Assembly: GCA_036518915.1 (NCBI GenBank)
Contig: DATDME010000024.1
Coordinates: 1-25,473 of the forward strand
From: GCA-016699105 sp036518915
GTDB taxonomy: Bacteria; Patescibacteriota; Saccharimonadia; UBA4664
DNA length: 25,473 bases
Direction of reading: 5' to 3'
Shown here: positions 7,783 through 15,031 of the stretch, in pieces
How positions within the stretch are numbered: the first letter of the stretch is position 1
Layout of the letters: every line of letters begins with the position of its first letter
Program-made: the position numbers and the translations under genes
The notes under the pieces: model-generated
The model's database searches: none
Seen by the model: only the letters and a program-made list of their open reading frames with translations
Told to the model about the DNA's origin: nothing

Positions 7783-9353
7783 CCCAGTTGGATGTCGACT
7801 TCTTCGAGGGTGGTAGATTTCTCGAGCACGCGGAGCATGCCGTCTTGCAGGATAGTGACCATGCCGTCTTTAATGGCGGCGGTCTCAATGACGTCAGCGG
7901 TTGTGGCCAGCGAGCTTGTGGCGATCATTTTTTCCATGACCGGGGTGATGACCATTTGCTCCATGATGCTGATGCGGCCGAGGAAGCCGTAGTGGTGGCA
8001 TTTATCGCAACCGACCGGCTTGGCCAACGTGAGGTTGTCGAGGGCGGGGTAGGTGCCCTCGGGTAACGAGTGGACAATGTCTTTGATATGAGCGATTTCT
8101 TCGCGAGTGGCCTGGTAATCTGCTTTGCAGTAGGGGCAGAGCTGCCGGACCAGCCGCTGCGCCATGATTAGTTTGATGGAGCTGGCGAGCAGGGGATTTT
8201 GACCAATCATGTCCATGAGACGTGAGATGGCGGCCGAGGCGTTGTTGGCGTGGAAGGTCGTGAGTACCAAGTGCCCAGTGAGGGCGGCCTGCAGGGCAGT
8301 GCGGGCGGTGTCGGCGTCGCGGATCTCACCAATCATGATGACGTTTGGGTCTTCGCGCATGACGGCGCGCAGCTTGTCCATGAAGAGTTGCTGGTTATCG
8401 GAGCGCACCGGCACCTGGGTGATGTCGCTCAGCTCATACTCTACCGGGTCTTCGAGGGTGACAATCTTGACCTCAGGGCTGGTGAGGTGGTTCATAACGG
8501 AGTAGAGGGTGGAGGTCTTACCGGAGCCGGTTGGGCCAACGCTCATGACCAGACCGCGCGGGTGCGAGGTGGCCTCGATGAGGGTGGCTTTCTGCTTGTC
8601 GGTGAGGTGTAAGTTATCGATGTTGAGATACTGCATGCTCAAGTTGAACAAGCGGATGACGACGTCTTCGCCGTGTAGCGAGGGAATGGTTTCCAGGCGC
8701 ATGTTGAGCTGCAGTTCGTCACCGTCTTGGGTGATGACGGTGACGCTGACACGGCCGCCTTGGGGCATGTCGCCGCCCCACTTCACGCCGGCGCGCATCT
8801 GCAGGTCGGACGCGAACAGGTCGTAGCGGTCGCGGGGAATAACCGTAATGGGGTGGAGCGTACCGTCAATGCGGAAGCGGATGCGTGCCTCAGTTTCGGC
8901 CGGCTCGACGTGGATGTCGGAGGCGCCAATCTGGTAGGCCAGCTGGGCGACGGGTTCGAACATAAATTTTGGTTCGATGTTGAGGATGCGGTCGGTGAAG
9001 GCGCTGAAGTCGCCGGCGTCAATGGCTAGCTGGTCTTTGGCGATGGTATAGCGGTTGAGCAGGCGGTTCCAACCGTACTGTGACACGAAGACATAAACGA
9101 CTTGGTAGCCGGCTAGACGCTGGCGTAACGATTCTAGCTGGGCTCGGTCGGTGTCTTCGGAGATGGCTAGCGTAAATTGTTTACCAATGAGGCCGATGGG
9201 TACGACGCCGTAGGCCTGCATGCCGGCCACGGTGAGTTTGCCGACCATGGGCGTGATGTCCAGGGGCGGACGGGTGTCGTAATAGGGGATGCCCAGTTGC
9301 TCGGCAAAACCCTGGGCGGCTTGTTCGGCTTGGTCGCGTTCTTCGTCTATCAT
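7779..9353 (-). CDS. pilB: PilB/GspE-type pilus assembly ATPase
   Basis: Hexameric cytoplasmic ATPase that drives type IV pilus extension or type II secretion. The 524-residue protein has an N-terminal MshEN-like region (about 1-110), the N2 domain with GASDIHVEP (143-151), Walker A GPTGSGKT (273-280), the Asp box TLEDPVEY, Walker B VIMIGEIRD (338-346), the His box GHLVLTTFHAN and a C-terminal tetracysteine zinc site (Cys406, Cys409, Cys449, Cys452). These are the marks of PilB/GspE rather than the retraction ATPase PilT. No other pilus gene lies in the window; the gene follows a PMT-type glycosyltransferase on the same strand. The ATG is 6 nt after a TAAGAT -10 box. Confidence 0.93.
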   Translation of the reverse strand: MIDEERDQAEQAAQGFAEQLGIPYYDTRPPLDITPMVGKLTVAGMQAYGVVPIGLIGKQFTLAISEDTDRAQLESLRQRLAGYQVVYVFVSQYGWNRLLNRYTIAKDQLAIDAGDFSAFTDRILNIEPKFMFEPVAQLAYQIGASDIHVEPAETEARIRFRIDGTLHPITVIPRDRYDLFASDLQMRAGVKWGGDMPQGGRVSVTVITQDGDELQLNMRLETIPSLHGEDVVIRLFNLSMQYLNIDNLHLTDKQKATLIEATSHPRGLVMSVGPTGSGKTSTLYSVMNHLTSPEVKIVTLEDPVEYELSDITQVPVRSDNQQLFMDKLRAVMREDPNVIMIGEIRDADTARTALQAALTGHLVLTTFHANNASAAISRLMDMIGQNPLLASSIKLIMAQRLVRQLCPYCKADYQATREEIAHIKDIVHSLPEGTYPALDNLTLAKPVGCDKCHHYGFLGRISIMEQMVITPVMEKMIATSSLATTADVIETAAIKDGMVTILQDGMLRVLEKSTTLEEVDIQLG

Positions 9354-9359
9354 AACTCT

Positions 9360-9365
9360 ATCTTA
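9360..9365 (-). promoter_or_regulatory. -10 box of pilB, leaderless spacing
   Basis: On the minus strand TAAGAT is followed by 6 nt and then the ATG at 9353. No ribosome binding site fits between them. Confidence 0.45.
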
Positions 9366-9391
9366 CCACGGAGCGTGAGCGTTTTGTGGGG

Positions 9392-10798
9392 TTAGCGCCA
9401 GGTTTTAAGCCACATGCGGGCTTGGAGCTGGTCGGTTGAGAGCGGTGAGCCGTAGGTGAGCGGGGCAAAGTAGAGGAAGCCTGCCAGCGTCGCGAGGCCG
9501 AGTACGGTATAAAACCGCAGTTGGGCCCGGTTAGCTCGCTGGCGGCCGTGCAGGCGTCCGTACTGCTCAAAGACAATTTGCAGCAGGAGCATGGCCAGCG
9601 CCAGGCTGTAAATCAGCGCGAAGAAGTAGTGGTACAGGAACATGACCCGCACAATGCGGCTGAATGGCAAGAAGTTGATGACATAGCCTATGCTCAGTAT
9701 CGCTAGGGGAAAACGGTAGTGGTGGAAGGCGGCATGGTAATTACCCGACAGCACCACAAGTACAAGCGGGACGATCAGCAGGATGCTCCACCAGACGACG
9801 GGGTTACCGAGCAGGTAGATGTTGCCCTGACGGCCAGTGCTATCGGTTTGGCCCTGCCAGTAATAAACATCGCGGATTTCCATCGGCCAGCTAAACCATC
9901 TTGATCCGTAGGGATGGGTGGCGTTTTTGAGTGAGTCTTCGGAGCGGACCATTTCTTGGTTGAGCTCGACGAACTTGTCGATGAAGCTCAGGCGGGCTTG
10001 CGGATCATAGTAGGCCGAGCCTTGGAGGGTAGCTTGGAACTTTGTCGACATGAAGGCGTCGCCCTGGCCGGTGTGGGTGAGAAGCTGGAAGTGGGCGAAG
10101 AACACGCCTAGGTAGACAAGCGCAGGAACGAATATAAGGCTGAGGGCTTCGGCTAGGGCCCAGCGCCAGCGGCGCCGGCGGCCGAACCGCCACTGGTCAA
10201 CCGCCCACATGAAGCCCATGAGTGCCAAGGCGGTGAGGCCGGTCCATTTGATGCTGGCGGATAATCCGGCCAGGAAGGCGGCGGCGCCAATCAGGAGCGT
10301 GCGCAGCCAGCCGGCAGGGAAGCGCCGGGCGTAGAGGTAGACGGTGATGGCTGATAGTCCAAATAGGACGAGCAGGCTATCAATGAGCACGAAGCGCGAC
10401 TCCACAATGAGCGCGTTTTCGAGCAGCAGCAGCCCGGCGCCGAGTAGGGCGGTGCGGCGGCTGGCTTTGAGCTGGCGCAGAAAAACATAAAACACGGGCA
10501 CGATGAGCGCGCCAGCAAGGGCTGGTAGCAAGCGTAAGGCTACCGAGGCCTGGTCGGTGGAGGTGAGGTTGGCAGGATCAAGGTGAAACAGCCAGGCCCA
10601 GATGCCAAGGATCAGCTTGCCGAGGGGCGGATGCGGGTCAAAATAGTAGGAGTGCGTTAGGTAATCGCCGGCGTAAACTTTGAAGTAGACTTCGTCAAAG
10701 ACGACGGCGGCGGGCTGGAAGAGGTGCCACAGTCGCGTGCCAAAGGCCGCGAGAAAGAGCAGGATGAGGTCAAAGCGCCAGCGCCGCAGGGTGTTCAT
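9392..10798 (-). CDS. PMT-type (GT39) protein O-mannosyltransferase-like membrane enzyme
   Basis: Polytopic glycosyltransferase of the dolichyl-phosphate-mannose protein mannosyltransferase family, expected to move mannose from a polyprenyl-phosphate donor to exported proteins. The 468 residues hold about ten hydrophobic segments. Family motifs are the loop-1 acidic pair in VVFDEVYF (Asp35, Glu36), YFDPHPPLGK (52-61), ESRFVLIDSLLVLFG and SASIKWTGL. Bacterial PMT acts with Sec on secreted proteins; here nearby exported or surface candidates are the pilus system, FKBP, LCP and the CHAP protein (inference). It lies 45 nt downstream of the CHAP gene and 38 nt upstream of pilB on the same strand, so partial co-transcription is plausible. 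Confidence 0.88.
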   Translation of the reverse strand: MNTLRRWRFDLILLFLAAFGTRLWHLFQPAAVVFDEVYFKVYAGDYLTHSYYFDPHPPLGKLILGIWAWLFHLDPANLTSTDQASVALRLLPALAGALIVPVFYVFLRQLKASRRTALLGAGLLLLENALIVESRFVLIDSLLVLFGLSAITVYLYARRFPAGWLRTLLIGAAAFLAGLSASIKWTGLTALALMGFMWAVDQWRFGRRRRWRWALAEALSLIFVPALVYLGVFFAHFQLLTHTGQGDAFMSTKFQATLQGSAYYDPQARLSFIDKFVELNQEMVRSEDSLKNATHPYGSRWFSWPMEIRDVYYWQGQTDSTGRQGNIYLLGNPVVWWSILLIVPLVLVVLSGNYHAAFHHYRFPLAILSIGYVINFLPFSRIVRVMFLYHYFFALIYSLALAMLLLQIVFEQYGRLHGRQRANRAQLRFYTVLGLATLAGFLYFAPLTYGSPLSTDQLQARMWLKTWR

Positions 10799-10805
10799 GC
10801 AGTTT

Positions 10806-10811
10806 AGTTTA
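10806..10811 (-). promoter_or_regulatory. -10 box of the PMT gene, leaderless spacing
   Basis: On the minus strand TAAACT lies 7 nt before the ATG at 10798 (a second overlapping TAAACT is 2 nt away). There is no Shine-Dalgarno sequence. Confidence 0.4.
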
Positions 10812-10843
10812 GCAGAGCGGACGGTGGTTTGTCTGAGTTCCCG

Positions 10844-11527
10844 CTAGTAAATGTATTTGAAGGCTGAGGCGGCAACCCAGCGCCGGTTAACCACACCAGG
10901 GCGGCCGTTGAAGTTCATTTCAGAAATATAAACCGCGGTGTGGTCGGCGGAGATATTTTCGACCAGCGCGACATGGCCGAGGCCGCCGGCGCCAACGGCC
11001 GTCCAGGCAATGGCGGCGACGGCTGGGGTTGTGCCAACTTTCCAGCCCGAAGCCAAGGCGTGGTAGTACCAGGCGTTGGCGTTGCCCCAACCGTTTGGCA
11101 CTGCCCGGCGGGTGGCAACGTACCAGGTGCATTGGCCTTTCACATAGGTATTAAAGTATGTGCCATAGGGCGCCATGATGCCAGGGGGCAGCAGCTGGCC
11201 GGTGGGCCCGGCCGCCAGTGTTTTAACGGCTGTGGCGGGCTGGACGATGACTTGAGCGGCTAGTATGGCCGGTGCGGCGCCGGCGCTGGTGGTGGTTTGG
11301 GCGGTGCTGGCAGTGGCGCCTTGCGGGGTGAGCCGTGAGCCGTTCAAAAGGTATTGGGAGCAGCCACACAGCACCGCCCACACCGCCAAAGCGACGATGG
11401 TGGCCGGTGTGCGGCGGGGGTATGATTGCAAGAGTAGTTGTAGGTATCTGGCAGCGGTATTTTGCCAGCGGTGGCGCCGGTTCACAATCCGGGGCTTGAC
11501 CAGATAGGAAGAAACGATGGTATACAT
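10844..11527 (-). CDS. Membrane-anchored CHAP-domain peptidoglycan hydrolase-like protein
   Basis: CHAP domains are cysteine amidase/endopeptidases that cut peptidoglycan cross-bridges or stem peptides. From the ATG at 11527 the protein has 227 residues: a basic N-terminus, one hydrophobic segment (about 42-58) with a Cys-rich LCGC end that loosely resembles a lipobox, a Thr/Ala/Pro-rich linker, and a CHAP domain (about 125-227). The domain shows GQCTWYVA with catalytic Cys133, WGNANAW, AIAWT, GHVALVE with His185, and ISEMNFNG. A TTG at 11533 could extend the start by two codons. No clean promoter was found; AGGGGAC upstream of the ATG might serve as a weak ribosome binding site. It may remodel this cell's own wall or act on a host wall. 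Confidence 0.85.
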   Translation of the reverse strand: MYTIVSSYLVKPRIVNRRHRWQNTAARYLQLLLQSYPRRTPATIVALAVWAVLCGCSQYLLNGSRLTPQGATASTAQTTTSAGAAPAILAAQVIVQPATAVKTLAAGPTGQLLPPGIMAPYGTYFNTYVKGQCTWYVATRRAVPNGWGNANAWYYHALASGWKVGTTPAVAAIAWTAVGAGGLGHVALVENISADHTAVYISEMNFNGRPGVVNRRWVAASAFKYIY

Positions 11528-11621
11528 AGGCAAAACGTCCCCTGAGCGCTCACATCACATGGACAACCTGTGATAATACGCTCGTTTGAGCTAATTGCAA
11601 GCATGAGCGGCTTGCCGGAGC

Positions 11622-11650
11622 TTGGCAGCGGGCGCATTGACCGGTACAGT
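11622..11650 (+). promoter_or_regulatory. Promoter of the HExxH membrane protein
   Basis: TTGGCA (11622-11627), a 17-bp spacer and TACAGT (11645-11650), 10 nt before the ATG at 11661. This argues against the longer TTG start at 11622. Confidence 0.5.
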
Positions 11651-11660
11651 GAGCGGTAGG

Positions 11661-12557
11661 ATGGCGCGTTACTCCACAACCTGGTTGAAAGCGGTAGTGC
11701 TGCTGGGCGGATTGGCCGGCGGGGCCTGGCTGTATCTTAACTGGCAGACATTGGCGGATAATTATGCGCTCAGCCATTACACCTCGAGCAGTGAGGTGGG
11801 GCAGATTATTGATCGGCTCAACTTAACGCATCACGCCAAGGCCGTGTTGTACCGGGCCCAGCCGCAAATTGACGATAAAACCGCTTTTAACCAGGATTGC
11901 CAAACCCGGCCGCATGAACTCGAGCTGGGGTGCTATTACCACGGGCGGATTTACATCTTGCGGATCGACAATGCCAGCTTGGCGCCGGAGATGACAGTGG
12001 TGACGGCTCACGAGTTGCTGCACGCCGTGTGGGCTGAGTTGCCGGCGGCGGGGCGCCAACGGTTGTCTTCGCAGCTCGAAGCCGAGTATACGGCGCTCAA
12101 CGACAATGACTTGAACGACCGCATGAAAAGCTATGCGGTGTCTGAGCCGGGTGAGCAGGCCAACGAGCTGCATTCGATTTTGGCGACGGAGTATGCGAGC
12201 TTGCCGGCTGGCCTGGCGACGTATTACGCGCAGTATTTTAATGACCGGGCGGTGGTGACGGCGGACCACGCCGCCTACGAACAGGTCTTTGCCGCCCGCC
12301 GGCAGCAGCTAGAGCAAGACCTGGCGACAATTCGCGACAAAAAGGCGCAGTTGGCGGTGCTAAACCGACGGATGGAAGCGCTAAGGAGCAGCGGCCAAAT
12401 AGCGGCTTACAACGCGCTGGTGCCTGGCCAGAACAAGTTAGTGGATGACATTAACGCCCGCATCGACCAGTACCAAGCGGCGGTGGTGGAATACAACGCC
12501 CTGTCGAAAAGCTTGGATTCTCAAGAAATTACCGACACCGAAACAGCTGCCCAGTAA
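11661..12557 (+). CDS. Membrane-anchored HExxH putative metalloprotease with coiled coil
   Basis: I do not recognise a named family. The 298-residue protein has an N-terminal transmembrane segment (about 8-28), then a globular part with TVVTAHELLHAVWAEL, an HExxH zinc-binding motif (His117, Glu118, His121). About 50 residues later EPGEQANELHSILATEY offers acidic residues that could supply the third zinc ligand, as in gluzincins. Residues from about 205 to 290 are rich in Glu, Gln, Arg and Lys in a heptad-like pattern and probably form a coiled coil. An external membrane-tethered protease is the best reading. It shares a divergent region with the CHAP gene and ends at a strong bidirectional terminator. 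Confidence 0.65.
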   Translation: MARYSTTWLKAVVLLGGLAGGAWLYLNWQTLADNYALSHYTSSSEVGQIIDRLNLTHHAKAVLYRAQPQIDDKTAFNQDCQTRPHELELGCYYHGRIYILRIDNASLAPEMTVVTAHELLHAVWAELPAAGRQRLSSQLEAEYTALNDNDLNDRMKSYAVSEPGEQANELHSILATEYASLPAGLATYYAQYFNDRAVVTADHAAYEQVFAARRQQLEQDLATIRDKKAQLAVLNRRMEALRSSGQIAAYNALVPGQNKLVDDINARIDQYQAAVVEYNALSKSLDSQEITDTETAAQ

Positions 12558-12626
12558 TTCGGCAACGGCTGTCAAATAATTTTGGTATCGCGGCCAGGCT
12601 GGGTGTTGTGATTGGTATCGCAAATG

Positions 12627-12654
12627 AAAAACGGCTCTTTGCAGAGCCGTTTTT
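12627..12654. terminator. Bidirectional intrinsic terminator
   Basis: AAAAACGGCTCT, loop TTGC and AGAGCCGTTTTT form a perfect 12-bp stem with A/T tracts on both sides. It can end the plus-strand HExxH gene and any minus-strand transcript from downstream of smpB. Confidence 0.9.
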
Positions 12655-12708
12655 CGGTGATGGAGTTTGTTCTTTTTTGTTTTGAGTACTTTTTTTGTGC
12701 AGGTACCT
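12627..12708 (-). ncRNA. Candidate A-rich small RNA (~80 nt)
   Basis: On the minus strand a promoter with TTGACT (12744-12739), an 18-bp spacer and TAATCT (12720-12715) lies between smpB and the strong terminator. A transcript starting near 12708 would be about 80 nt: an unstructured A-rich body with few G, then the perfect 12-bp terminator hairpin. No start codon with a useful frame is evident. It may instead be only a spurious promoter in AT-rich spacer. Confidence 0.4.
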
Positions 12709-12714
12709 ACGCCT

Positions 12715-12744
12715 AGATTAACGCTTATGCCCCGTGTTAGTCAA
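12715..12744 (-). promoter_or_regulatory. Promoter of the candidate small RNA
   Basis: Minus-strand TTGACT and TAATCT with an 18-bp spacer, directed away from smpB toward the terminator at 12627-12654. Confidence 0.4.
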
Positions 12745-12817
12745 GCGGGTTTTTCAACTTTTTCCAAAGCATAAGTGGAATACCGGCGCACAACAAAACC
12801 GGCCTTTTCGCACCGCT

Positions 12818-13270
12818 TTAGCCCCGGGCAAATTTGGCCAAATCGCGGTTGGTGTCGCGGTCGGTGTCGCGGCGTTTGATGGCCTCGCGTTTGTCGTAGC
12901 GTTTCTTGCCGGTGCCGATGGCCAGCTCAAGTTTTATGAGGTTTTTATCGAGCAAAAAGGCCACCGGCACCAAGCTTTGGCCGCGGTCCCGGGCGGCTTG
13001 CAGGTCATCGAGTTGGCGGCGGTGGAGCAAGAGTTTGCGCTGCCGTGTGGGGTCGATGTCGGCTTTGCGCTCGGCGTGGGCGTAGGGCGTGATGTGCGAG
13101 CCCAGCAGGTAGGCCTCCCCGTTTTTGAGCGTGATGAAGCTGCCCTTGAGGCTGGCGGAGCCGGCTTTGAGGCTTTTGACCTCGTGTCCGGCCAGCGCAA
13201 CGCCAGCGACAAGGTGTTCACCGAGGTCGTAGTCAAAAGTGGCGCGGGGATTGCGGGCGAGCTGTTTCAT
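12818..13270 (-). CDS. smpB: SsrA-binding protein SmpB
   Basis: Binds tmRNA and brings it to stalled ribosomes for trans-translation. The 150-residue length is typical. Visible family features are the N-terminal NPRATFDYDLGEHLVAGVAL, GHEVKSLKAGSASLKGSFI, the NGEAYLLGSHITPY segment, RKLLLHRRQLDDL and the basic C-terminal tail with KRYDKREAIKRRDTDRD that folds into the mRNA channel. The ATG is 6 nt after TATAAT, so the mRNA is probably leaderless. It diverges from argS. Its partner tmRNA is not securely identified in this window. Confidence 0.95.
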   Translation of the reverse strand: MKQLARNPRATFDYDLGEHLVAGVALAGHEVKSLKAGSASLKGSFITLKNGEAYLLGSHITPYAHAERKADIDPTRQRKLLLHRRQLDDLQAARDRGQSLVPVAFLLDKNLIKLELAIGTGKKRYDKREAIKRRDTDRDTNRDLAKFARG

Positions 13271-13276
13271 GGGCTT

Positions 13277-13310
13277 ATTATAGGCTGTTTTGGACGATAA
13301 CTGATATAAT
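13277..13310. promoter_or_regulatory. Divergent smpB/argS promoter region
   Basis: A consensus TATAAT on the minus strand (13282-13277) ends 6 nt before the smpB ATG, and a consensus TATAAT on the plus strand (13305-13310) ends 7 nt before the argS ATG. The two start codons are only 47 bp apart, so the promoters share the same DNA and both messages should lack leaders. Neither has a clear -35. Confidence 0.7.
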
Positions 13311-13317
13311 ATGGCGC

Positions 13318-15018
13318 ATGTTACGCCAGACGCTCAGCAAACAGATTATCACATTGGCCCAGGAGTTGTGGGGCCAGGAGCTTGATACCGGTGGTATTGA
13401 GGTGAGTTTTGCCGCCGACCCGGCCTTTGGTGATCTGGCTTGTAATGCCGCCTTGGTGTTGGCTCGGCGGCTGGGCAAGGCGCCGCGCGACCTGGCCGAG
13501 GCCTTGGCCGAGCGGCTGAGGCAGCGCCCGGAGGTGGCCAAGGTAGAGGTGGCCGGCCCGGGTTTCATTAATGTGTTTTTGACGGACGGCGCGTTGTACC
13601 GGGCGGCCCGTGGTGGCGGGCAGGCGCGGGTGGTCCGGTCAAGCCGGTCCCAGAAGGTGCTCGTGGAGTACTCCGACCCTAACCCATTCAAGCCGTTGCA
13701 CGCTGGCCACTTGTATACCACGCTGGTGGGCGATATGGTCTCGCGCCTCATTGAGCGGCGCGGTGATGAAGTCATCCGTCTTAATTATGGTGGTGATGTT
13801 GGCCTGCACGTGGCGCGGGCGATGTGGGGGATTATCCAGGCGCTCGGTGGGGAGCATCCCGACAAACTTGAAGCTGCCGCCGGGGATGACCGGGCGGGCT
13901 GGCTGGGGGCGCGGTACGCCGAGGGCTCAGCCGCCGACGAGGATGATCCGGAGGCTCATAAGACGATCATCGCCTATAACCAGCGGGTCTACCGGCTGCA
14001 CGAAACAAACGACCACGAGTCGCCGTTCGCGCAGATATATTGGACGGGCCGGCAGTGGAGTTACGACTATTTCAAACAGCTGTATACGGAGCTGCAGGTT
14101 AAAGCTTTTGACCGGTTCATCCCGGAGAGTGAGGTTACCCCCCTGGCGGTCAAAACCGTGCAGGAGCAGCTTAAGCAGGGGGTCTACGAGCGCAGTGATG
14201 GCGCGGTAATTTTCCGTGGCGAAGCTTACGGCTTGCACACCCGGGTGTTTATTAATTCGGTGGGACTGCCAACCTATGACGCCAAGGATGTCGGCCTCAT
14301 TCTCATGAAGTGGCGCGATTATCACTTTGATGAATCAATCGTGATTACCGCCAATGAGCAAAGCCAATATTATGAGGTAATGCTGAAGAGCGTTGAGCAA
14401 TTTGAGCCGGAGCCGGTGCGGCGTAGCCGCCATTTGAGCCATGGTATGGTGAAGCTAACCGGCGGTCGAAAAATGAGTTCGCGCAAAGGCAATGTAGTGA
14501 CGGCTATGGATATTTTGGCGGCGGCCCGCGAAGCCGGCGAGGCAACCGGTACCCATCCCAACTCAGACACGATCTTGGCGGCGGTGAAATACGCGTTTGC
14601 TAAAGTGCGCATTGGTGGCGATATTGTCTATGACCCGAAAGAGTCAATTGCACTCGAAGGCAATAGCGGCCCGTACTTGCAGTACGCGCATGCCCGCGCC
14701 CGCAGCATTCTGGCTAAACTGGGGCGGCCAGCCCAGGCTAATGAGCTGGTGCAGCCGCTTGATGAGGCCGAGCGCCGGCTGATGGCCAAATTGGCGGCCT
14801 ATGGTGATGTGGTGATTGAGGCCACGGAAACGTTGTTGCCGCACGGCATCTGCACCTATGTGTATGAACTGGCGCAAACTTTTAACCGGTTTTATGAGCG
14901 GAATCGGGTGGCGGGTGATGAGCGTGAAGCCGTGCGGCGGCAATTGGTTGAGGCTTACGCCGATGTGCTGCGTGACGGGCTCACGTTGCTAGGGATCGCG
15001 GCGCCGGACCGGCTGTAA
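13318..15018 (+). CDS. argS: Arginyl-tRNA synthetase
   Basis: Charges tRNA-Arg with arginine. The 566-residue class I synthetase has the N-terminal additional domain (about 1-110) with GDLACNAALVLARRLGKAPRDLA, the HIGH-type motif in NPFKPLHAGHL (HAGH at 128-131), the GGDVGLHV segment, the KMSKS-type motif KMSSRKGNVVT (from Lys385) and a C-terminal DALR anticodon-binding domain with YVYELAQTFNRFYE. It is on the shorter side for the family but complete. It ends 13 nt from the convergent PP2C-like gene. Confidence 0.96.
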   Translation: MLRQTLSKQIITLAQELWGQELDTGGIEVSFAADPAFGDLACNAALVLARRLGKAPRDLAEALAERLRQRPEVAKVEVAGPGFINVFLTDGALYRAARGGGQARVVRSSRSQKVLVEYSDPNPFKPLHAGHLYTTLVGDMVSRLIERRGDEVIRLNYGGDVGLHVARAMWGIIQALGGEHPDKLEAAAGDDRAGWLGARYAEGSAADEDDPEAHKTIIAYNQRVYRLHETNDHESPFAQIYWTGRQWSYDYFKQLYTELQVKAFDRFIPESEVTPLAVKTVQEQLKQGVYERSDGAVIFRGEAYGLHTRVFINSVGLPTYDAKDVGLILMKWRDYHFDESIVITANEQSQYYEVMLKSVEQFEPEPVRRSRHLSHGMVKLTGGRKMSSRKGNVVTAMDILAAAREAGEATGTHPNSDTILAAVKYAFAKVRIGGDIVYDPKESIALEGNSGPYLQYAHARARSILAKLGRPAQANELVQPLDEAERRLMAKLAAYGDVVIEATETLLPHGICTYVYELAQTFNRFYERNRVAGDEREAVRRQLVEAYADVLRDGLTLLGIAAPDRL

Positions 15019-15031
15019 GCCGCACGAAATT

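Noticed and set aside
7788..9029. Several plus-strand frames of 60-120 codons
   Set aside because: All are antisense to pilB, which has complete ATPase motifs.
12734..13300. 188-codon plus-strand frame
   Set aside because: It is the antisense shadow of smpB, whose family motifs are clear.
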